From NCBI GenBank assembly GCA_947452875.1, contig CANGEZ010000037.1:1-12280 (forward strand): 12,280 bases of DNA, read 5' to 3'. Under the pieces are notes generated by a model. That model worked only from the letters and a program-made list of their open reading frames with translations. It was not told where the DNA came from and searched no databases. This DNA is from Chitinophagaceae bacterium (GTDB lineage Bacteria > Bacteroidota > Bacteroidia > Chitinophagales > Chitinophagaceae). Position numbers and translations under genes: made by a program. Shown here piece after piece: positions 7,845 through 12,280 of the stretch. Position 1 is the first letter of the stretch. Each line of letters begins with the position of its first letter.

Positions 7845-9251
7845 ATGCTTTTTAATTCAATTGCATTTTTAATTTTCTTCAGTGTCGTTTTTTTTCTATT
7901 TAATTATTTAAATGGGAATGGAAGAAAAATATTGCTTTTTGTTGCTAGCAGTGTTTTCTATATGTGGTTTATTCCCGTATATGTATTGATTCTTTATTTG
8001 ACAATACTCATTGATTATTTTTCGGCTATAGGAATTGAAAACAGTACTTCACAAAAAGTAAAGAAACGGCATTTACTGAAAGGCATTATCAATACTTGTC
8101 TGGTGCTTTTTGTTTTTAAATACTATAATTTTTTCATTGACAATTTTAATTTTTTGGGCAACGGACATTTAAAACACTGGGAAGTGATATTGCCAATTGG
8201 TTTATCATTCCATGTGTTTCAAAGTTTGAGTTATGTGATAGAAGTTTATCGAGGCAATATAAAAGCGGAAAGAAATTTACTGGTGTATTCAAATTTTGTG
8301 ATGATGTTTCCACAGTTGGTGGCTGGTCCGATTGAAAGAGCTTCAAATCTATTACCTCAATTAAAACAATGTGATCATAAAATCGAGTATTCTGATTTTT
8401 CGATTGGGTTTTCGAGATTCATCTGGGGATTGTTTAAAAAAGTTGTTGTGGCAGATACTGCTTCTATATATGTTGATGCGGTATATAATAATTACACGGC
8501 ACATTCGGGCCCTACTTTAATGGTAGCCACTGTTTTGTTTGCCATACAGATTTACTGTGATTTCTCTGGATACTCTGATATGGCAATAGGAGTGGCTAGA
8601 ATGTTGGGATTTCGTTTCAAAGAAAATTTCGCACTGCCTTATTTTTCTAAAAGTGTTACAGAATTTTGGCGGCGCTGGCACATGTCGTTATCAAGTTGGC
8701 TCAGAGACTATTTATATATTTCCTTTGGAGGTAGCAGAAAGGGAAAATTCAGAACGTATATCAATCTTATGCTAACGATGTTGATAGGAGGGTTATGGCA
8801 TGGGGCTTCTTGGAATTTTGTCATCTGGGGTGGATTGAATGGGTTGTATCTATCTGTTGAGAAGGCTTTGGGTGTAAAAGTGACAAACCCCAAAAACATT
8901 TTCATCAAAATAGTCAAATGCACTTTGGTGTTTCTGCTAATCAGTTTAACCTGGGTGTTTTTTAGGGCGACAACATTTTCGCAGGCCAATGAGATTATTT
9001 ACAGAATGGGAACAGATTTACAATGGTCGAATTTCAATCCTTTAGACACGAATGTATTGACATCCATATTTATGGGCATTGGATTGTTATTGGGTATTGA
9101 ATATACTTTATTAAGAAAAAACAGTTTTGATGTCATTTTCAACTTGTCATATGGGCACTTGAAACTAGCCTTTGCTTCACTGGCATTATTGATTTATATT
9201 GTATTATTCGGCAATTCTGATGGCGGCCAATTTATTTATTTTCAGTTTTAG
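7845..9251 (+). CDS. MBOAT-family O-acyltransferase (AlgI/DltB-like)
   Basis: A 468-residue polytopic inner-membrane protein of the usual length for AlgI-type acyltransferases. It begins with the typical MLFNSIAFLIFF. The body has many hydrophobic segments and the family motifs YCDFSGYSDMAIGVARMLGF, FWRRWHMSLSSWLRDYLYI (with His279) and GGLWHGASWNFVIWGGLNG (with His319). His319 corresponds to the conserved histidine shown to be essential in AlgI. Such proteins take an acyl group, usually acetyl, from a cytoplasmic donor and move it across the membrane onto a glycan or teichoic acid. The SGNH-like gene just before it is the expected periplasmic partner. No alginate or dlt biosynthesis genes are nearby, so the acceptor is unknown and no specific symbol is justified. 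It ends the four-gene run; no clear terminator is seen, only an AT-rich 7-bp hairpin at 9326-9345 without a T-tract. Confidence 0.94.
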   Translation: MLFNSIAFLIFFSVVFFLFNYLNGNGRKILLFVASSVFYMWFIPVYVLILYLTILIDYFSAIGIENSTSQKVKKRHLLKGIINTCLVLFVFKYYNFFIDNFNFLGNGHLKHWEVILPIGLSFHVFQSLSYVIEVYRGNIKAERNLLVYSNFVMMFPQLVAGPIERASNLLPQLKQCDHKIEYSDFSIGFSRFIWGLFKKVVVADTASIYVDAVYNNYTAHSGPTLMVATVLFAIQIYCDFSGYSDMAIGVARMLGFRFKENFALPYFSKSVTEFWRRWHMSLSSWLRDYLYISFGGSRKGKFRTYINLMLTMLIGGLWHGASWNFVIWGGLNGLYLSVEKALGVKVTNPKNIFIKIVKCTLVFLLISLTWVFFRATTFSQANEIIYRMGTDLQWSNFNPLDTNVLTSIFMGIGLLLGIEYTLLRKNSFDVIFNLSYGHLKLAFASLALLIYIVLFGNSDGGQFIYFQF

Positions 9252-9364
9252 CGCAGTATCAAGAATTAAAATTATTTAAATCAATTTCCTCAATACCATT
9301 TAAACGGTGAAAAGATTGAAATCGTGTTTTTTGACGGTAAAAAACAGAGAAATACTCCGTATTA

Positions 9365-9396
9365 TTTTACTATTTAGCCTTATGACCTTATCTTTG
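9365..9396 (+). promoter_or_regulatory. Candidate promoter of the atp operon
   Basis: TATCTTTG (9389-9396) fits the Bacteroidota -7 consensus TAnnTTTG. A T-rich block, ttttac (9365-9370), lies 18 nt upstream in the position of the -33 element but lacks a clear TTTG. The -7 element ends 20 nt before the atpB ATG, and a start around 9401-9403 would give a leader of about 15 nt. Confidence 0.5.
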
Positions 9397-9416
9397 CGCC
9401 AAAATTAGAGATCCAT

Positions 9417-10547
9417 ATGGTAGCGAAGCTCCTCAAACATATATTGGTAGCCGTTTTCGGGCTCTTTTCATTGTTATTTTCATATTCTGCAATGGCTCAG
9501 GAACCTGCACAGGAAACCCATGCTGAAAACCATGCCGCTAGCGAAGAAAAACTTGACCCAGCCAAAATTATCATGGATCACATCAAAGACAACCATGAAT
9601 TCCACTTTTTTACGATAGAAAACAAGGAGAATCCACACGAATCTTTCCATGCCACCATTCCGTTACCAATTTTGATTTATTCTAAAGAACATGGAGTTGC
9701 ATTTTTCTCTTCTGCAAAATTTGGACATGAAGGCGAAGAAGTGGTTGACGGTTTGTACAAATACAATGAGGAAAAAGAAATCGTTGCCACAGACGGCAGC
9801 GTAGTATATGATTTTTCATTGACCAAGAATGTGGTGCAAATGATTCTTGCGCTGACTTTATTGGTTGTATTGATGACCGGTATCGCAAAAAAATACAAGA
9901 ACGGGTATGGTGTTACTACTGCTCCAAAAGGTTGGCAGAACGCTATTGAGCCTGTCATTACTTTTGTTAGAGATGATGTAGCCAAGCCTAACTTGGGACA
10001 CAAATGGAATAAATACCTTCCTTATTTACTAACCGTTTTCTTCTTTATACTTGTATTGAACATATTTGGTTTGATACCAGGTTCAGCTAATGTTACTGGA
10101 AATACTGCGTTTACTGCGGTGATGGGACTTATCTCTGCGGTTGTGATTTTAGCAAGTACTAATGGTCATTTCTGGATGCATATTTTATGGCCTCCCGGAG
10201 TACCTTTCTTGGTTAAACTAATTTTAATTCCTGTTGAATTAGCAGGGGTTTTAATTATTAAGCCTGCAGCGTTAATTATACGTCTTTTCGCCAACATGGT
10301 GGCAGGGCACATTATCATTTTAAGTTTCATTTCATTGATATTTATTTTCGGAGAGATGAGCAAAGTGGCAGGTTGGGGATTTTCTCCGGTGTCTATTTTG
10401 TTTACTGTATTTATCTATGTTATAGAAATTCTGGTTGCTTTTATCCAGGCCTTCATTTTTACCAACCTGACAGCAGTGTTTATCGGTCAGGCTTTTGAAG
10501 GCGAACATGAGCATCATGATGGCGATGCGCATCATGCAACAGCGTAA
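9417..10547 (+). CDS. atpB: F0F1 ATP synthase subunit a
   Basis: The stator channel subunit of F0, which carries protons past the c-ring. The protein has 376 residues, about 100 more than E. coli subunit a. The surplus is an N-terminal extension: a signal peptide cleaved near AMA-Q (after Ala27), then a hydrophilic His/Glu-rich stretch to ~135 that should face the periplasm. The membrane core (about 138-360) keeps the essential Arg289 in IIRLFANMVAGH (E. coli Arg210) and Gln344 in AFIQAFIFTNL (Gln252). His298 and Glu337 occupy the places of E. coli Glu219 and His245, a swapped pair also known from mitochondrial subunit a. The C-terminus is His-rich (EGEHEHHDGDAHHATA). It is the first gene of the atp run; no atpI or atpZ precedes it. 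Confidence 0.97.
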   Translation: MVAKLLKHILVAVFGLFSLLFSYSAMAQEPAQETHAENHAASEEKLDPAKIIMDHIKDNHEFHFFTIENKENPHESFHATIPLPILIYSKEHGVAFFSSAKFGHEGEEVVDGLYKYNEEKEIVATDGSVVYDFSLTKNVVQMILALTLLVVLMTGIAKKYKNGYGVTTAPKGWQNAIEPVITFVRDDVAKPNLGHKWNKYLPYLLTVFFFILVLNIFGLIPGSANVTGNTAFTAVMGLISAVVILASTNGHFWMHILWPPGVPFLVKLILIPVELAGVLIIKPAALIIRLFANMVAGHIIILSFISLIFIFGEMSKVAGWGFSPVSILFTVFIYVIEILVAFIQAFIFTNLTAVFIGQAFEGEHEHHDGDAHHATA

Positions 10548-10577
10548 TTTATTATTCACTCATAAAACACAAGTATC

Positions 10578-10826
10578 ATGACTTTGATGACTTTGTTGAC
10601 AGAAGTTGGTTATTCTCACATGGGTGGCGCAATAGGTGCAGGTCTTGCCGCAATCGGTGCCGGTATTGGTATCGGACAAATCGGTAAAGGCGCTGTGGAA
10701 GCTATTGCTCGCCAGCCAGAAGCATCCAATGACATTCGTGCGAACATGATCCTGACTGCTGCATTCGTTGAGGGTGTTGCCCTTTTCGCAGTTATCGCAG
10801 GATTATTGGCTGTATTGAAAGCCTAA
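10578..10826 (+). CDS. atpE: F0F1 ATP synthase subunit c
   Basis: The proteolipid of the rotating c-ring, 82 residues, forming a two-helix hairpin. Helix 1 (about 14-38) is glycine-rich (GAGLAAIGAGIGIGQIGKG), the polar loop contains ARQPE (44-48), and helix 2 (about 56-80) carries the ion-binding Glu65 in AAFVEGVALF. Aligned on the RQP loop, Gln34 falls two places from the Gln that helps bind sodium in Ilyobacter-type rings, and Gly66 replaces the sodium-site Ser. A proton-driven ring is therefore predicted. It lies 30 nt after atpB and is followed by a hairpin before atpF. Confidence 0.97.
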   Translation: MTLMTLLTEVGYSHMGGAIGAGLAAIGAGIGIGQIGKGAVEAIARQPEASNDIRANMILTAAFVEGVALFAVIAGLLAVLKA

Positions 10827-10837
10827 TCGCCCAACTC

Positions 10838-10882
10838 ATTACTGCATCTGAAGCACAGGGCGGAGGATGCAGTAATATTTTT
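10838..10882 (+). terminator. Intra-operon hairpin with T-tract between atpE and atpF
   Basis: The arms attactgcatc (10838-10848) and gatgcagtaat (10866-10876) are perfectly complementary over 11 bp. They enclose a 17-nt loop and are followed by a short T5 run (10878-10882). It lies 11 nt after the atpE stop, inside a gap of 90 nt, which is long for this operon. It could act as a partial terminator or as a 3' end that protects atpE mRNA, allowing more c subunit than the genes downstream. The effect is inferred; the hairpin is directly visible. Confidence 0.7.
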
Positions 10883-10916
10883 AAAATTGAATCGATCATC
10901 ATAATTTAAAAATACT

Positions 10917-11411
10917 ATGGATTTATTATTACCACATTTAGGATTGTTTGTATGGACGTTGCTCGCATTTTTAATTGTCTTTTTGATTCTTAAAAAGTTT
11001 GCATGGCCAATGATCCTAAAAGGATTAAATGAACGTGAAGCTAATATTGCCGACTCTATCGCAACTGCCGAAAGAGTAAAAAAAGAAATGGCTCAATTGA
11101 AAAGCGAAAATGAAGCATTATTGCAATCTGCAAGAGAAGAAAGAGCTGCTATGTTGAAAGAAGCGAAAGATATCAAAGACAAAATGATCAATGATGCAAA
11201 AGATGAAGCCAAAAATCAAGCTGCAAAAATTGTTGCAGATGCTAATGCTTCAATTCAACATCAGAAAATGGCAGCATTAACTGATATCAAAAATCAGGTA
11301 GGCAAAATGGTGGTAGAAGTGAGCGAAAAAATCCTGAGAAAAGAATTGTCAGATAAAGCCAATCAGGAAGCATACATCAGTCAACTGGCTGAAGAAATCA
11401 AATTGAACTAA
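10917..11411 (+). CDS. atpF: F0F1 ATP synthase subunit b
   Basis: The peripheral-stalk subunit that holds F1 against the a subunit. It has 164 residues, within the usual range. One N-terminal membrane segment (about 6-26, LGLFVWTLLAFLIVFLIL) is followed by KKFAWPMILKGLNERE, the family junction motif. A long, charged, Ala/Lys/Glu-rich helix then runs to the end and is expected to form the coiled-coil dimer. There is a single b gene and no b' gene here, so a homodimer is likely. It follows the atpE hairpin and precedes atpH by 18 nt. Confidence 0.96.
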   Translation: MDLLLPHLGLFVWTLLAFLIVFLILKKFAWPMILKGLNEREANIADSIATAERVKKEMAQLKSENEALLQSAREERAAMLKEAKDIKDKMINDAKDEAKNQAAKIVADANASIQHQKMAALTDIKNQVGKMVVEVSEKILRKELSDKANQEAYISQLAEEIKLN

Positions 11412-11429
11412 GAAAAAGAATCTGAATTT

Positions 11430-11993
11430 ATGAGCAATCCACGATTAGCCGGAAGATACGCGAAAAGTTTACTAGATTTTGCTGTTGAGCAAAATCAAAT
11501 GGATAAAGTATATCAGGATATTAAAATGCTTCAGGGCTTATGTCTTAGCAATCCTGATTTCGTAAATATGCTGAAAAGTCCGGTTATCAAATCTGATAAA
11601 AAACAAAAAATTGTTGAAGCGGTAATTACCGGAAGAGTTAGCGATATGACTATTGCGTTTTTTCAATTGCTCATCAACAAAGCAAGAGAATACAGTTTAC
11701 CAGAAATCGTAAACGCTTTCATAGAACAATACAACGAACTTAATCATATTCATATCATCAAACTGACAACTGCTGTACCCGTAAGCGATACATTGAAAGA
11801 GGCTATTGTGAGCAAAATCAAATCTGGTAGTGCATATCAGAAAATCGAACTTGAAACTGCAGTAAAAGATGAACTTATTGGCGGATTTACTTTAGAAGTT
11901 GGCGATACTTTAGTTGATGCCAGTATTTTAAGAGATTTAAACGATGTGAAAAAACAGTTTTTGAATAACGAGTACGTTCATAATATCAGGTAG
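11430..11993 (+). CDS. atpH: F0F1 ATP synthase subunit delta
   Basis: This subunit links the peripheral stalk to the top of F1. It has 187 residues, the usual length. The N-terminal helical domain starts with NPRLAGRYAKSLLDFAVEQ, the typical delta (OSCP) opening. The C-terminal signature lies at about 147-177, with DELIGGFTLEVGDTLVDAS and a following helix. In most Bacteroidota and other bacteria atpA comes next, but here 68 nt of non-coding sequence and a convergent gene follow, so the operon ends with atpH. No obvious terminator hairpin is visible after the stop. Confidence 0.96.
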   Translation: MSNPRLAGRYAKSLLDFAVEQNQMDKVYQDIKMLQGLCLSNPDFVNMLKSPVIKSDKKQKIVEAVITGRVSDMTIAFFQLLINKAREYSLPEIVNAFIEQYNELNHIHIIKLTTAVPVSDTLKEAIVSKIKSGSAYQKIELETAVKDELIGGFTLEVGDTLVDASILRDLNDVKKQFLNNEYVHNIR

Positions 11994-12061
11994 ATTTTCT
12001 TCTCATAATAATAAAAGCATACCTCTCTTACTCTGATCCCTTATAGTTTTATCGCATATGG

Positions 12062-12280
12062 TTACTTGATTTCATTCAACCAAGTGGCATTTCTATATGA
12101 TAACTTCTTACAAGGTTCGAATACTGAATTGAAATAGTTTTCAAAATCATATTTTTTATTCACCACCACATTATCTATTTCCTGTAATAATTGATCAACC
12201 CATCCATCTTCTCTGGATTTGACAATGTGAATAGGATATTTAAATCCTTCTAATAATTCTGCTAATCTGAAATCATTTCC
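12062..12280 (-). CDS. C-terminal part of an unidentified protein (possibly HAD-type phosphatase), running off the right edge
   Basis: The minus strand is open from the window edge to a TAA at 12062-12064, giving the last 72 residues of a longer protein. The first visible residues, GNDFRLAELL, then a hydrophobic segment with YPIHIVKSRE, loosely resemble motif IV of HAD phosphatases (an Asn-Asp pair before a helix and a strand ending in Val-Lys), as in the mannosyl-3-phosphoglycerate phosphatase type. The remainder (VDQLLQEIDNVV... to LNEIK) shows no motif I know. The residue pattern looks like real protein, but the family call is weak and the N-terminal catalytic motifs lie outside the window. 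It converges on atpH. Confidence 0.6.
   Translation of the reverse strand, partial: GNDFRLAELLEGFKYPIHIVKSREDGWVDQLLQEIDNVVVNKKYDFENYFNSVFEPCKKLSYRNATWLNEIK

Noticed and set aside
9326..9345. AT-rich 7-bp hairpin after the MBOAT gene as a terminator
   Set aside because: The stem is made almost only of T and A and there is no T-tract after it, so a working terminator cannot be claimed.
9677..10003. Minus-strand open frames of 108 and 68 codons inside atpB
   Set aside because: They lie fully within atpB, whose frame is conserved; no start context or protein-like features support them.
10332..10559. 75-codon minus-strand frame over the 3' end of atpB
   Set aside because: Overlaps the conserved subunit a core and its His-rich tail; antisense of His codons gives the Met-rich composition, so it is a shadow.
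10680..10683. Gln34 of subunit c as evidence for a sodium-driven ATP synthase
   Set aside because: Aligned on the RQP loop it is two positions from the sodium-binding Gln, and the Ser next to the Glu is replaced by Gly.
12062..12095. Inverted repeat acttg...caagt near 12064-12085 as the atpH terminator
   Set aside because: Only 5 bp with a 12-nt loop, no T-tract on the plus strand, and it lies inside the convergent coding frame.

Overview
The window looks like chromosomal DNA from a member of the Bacteroidota, possibly Chitinophagales or Sphingobacteriales, though the lower ranks are a guess. The signs are an AT-rich composition, weak Shine-Dalgarno sites, TAnnTTTG-type promoter elements, an OmpA-family peptidoglycan-binding C-terminus, an AtpB with a long secreted N-terminal extension, and intergenic repeats of the 'GCCACGAA...' and 'CCCCCTTCGGGGG' kinds. 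I see no mobile element with a transposase, no CRISPR array and no tRNA or rRNA gene.

Layout: (1) Positions 1-390 hold the 3' end of an OmpA-like gene, closed by a strong intrinsic terminator. (2) About 400 bp without genes (446-841) are packed with short degenerate interspersed repeats that run up to the stop codon of the next gene. (3) A minus-strand two-component pair follows: an OmpR-type response regulator is transcribed first, then a membrane histidine kinase. A candidate Bacteroidota promoter lies just before the regulator. (4) Divergent from this pair is a tight plus-strand run of four genes (2774-9251, gaps of 22, 12 and 12 nt). They encode a large exported protein whose C-terminus resembles a clan CD (caspase/separase/gingipain-like) cysteine peptidase, an MsbA-like ABC exporter half-transporter, a membrane-anchored SGNH-like protein, and an MBOAT O-acyltransferase. 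(5) After a promoter-like site come atpB-atpE-atpF-atpH, encoding the F0 sector and delta subunit of ATP synthase. A hairpin with a T-tract sits between atpE and atpF. (6) atpA does not follow atpH. Instead the 3' end of a convergent minus-strand gene enters from the right edge.

How the genes may work together: the MBOAT and SGNH pair has the architecture of periplasmic O-acetylation systems (AlgI with AlgJ/AlgX, DltB with DltD). The ABC exporter could supply a lipid-linked or polysaccharide substrate across the inner membrane. The role of the peptidase-like protein at the head of this run is unknown, and it is the most novel item here. The atp genes encode a proton-type rotor (c-subunit Glu65 without the sodium-site Gln and Ser) and an a subunit with the essential Arg.
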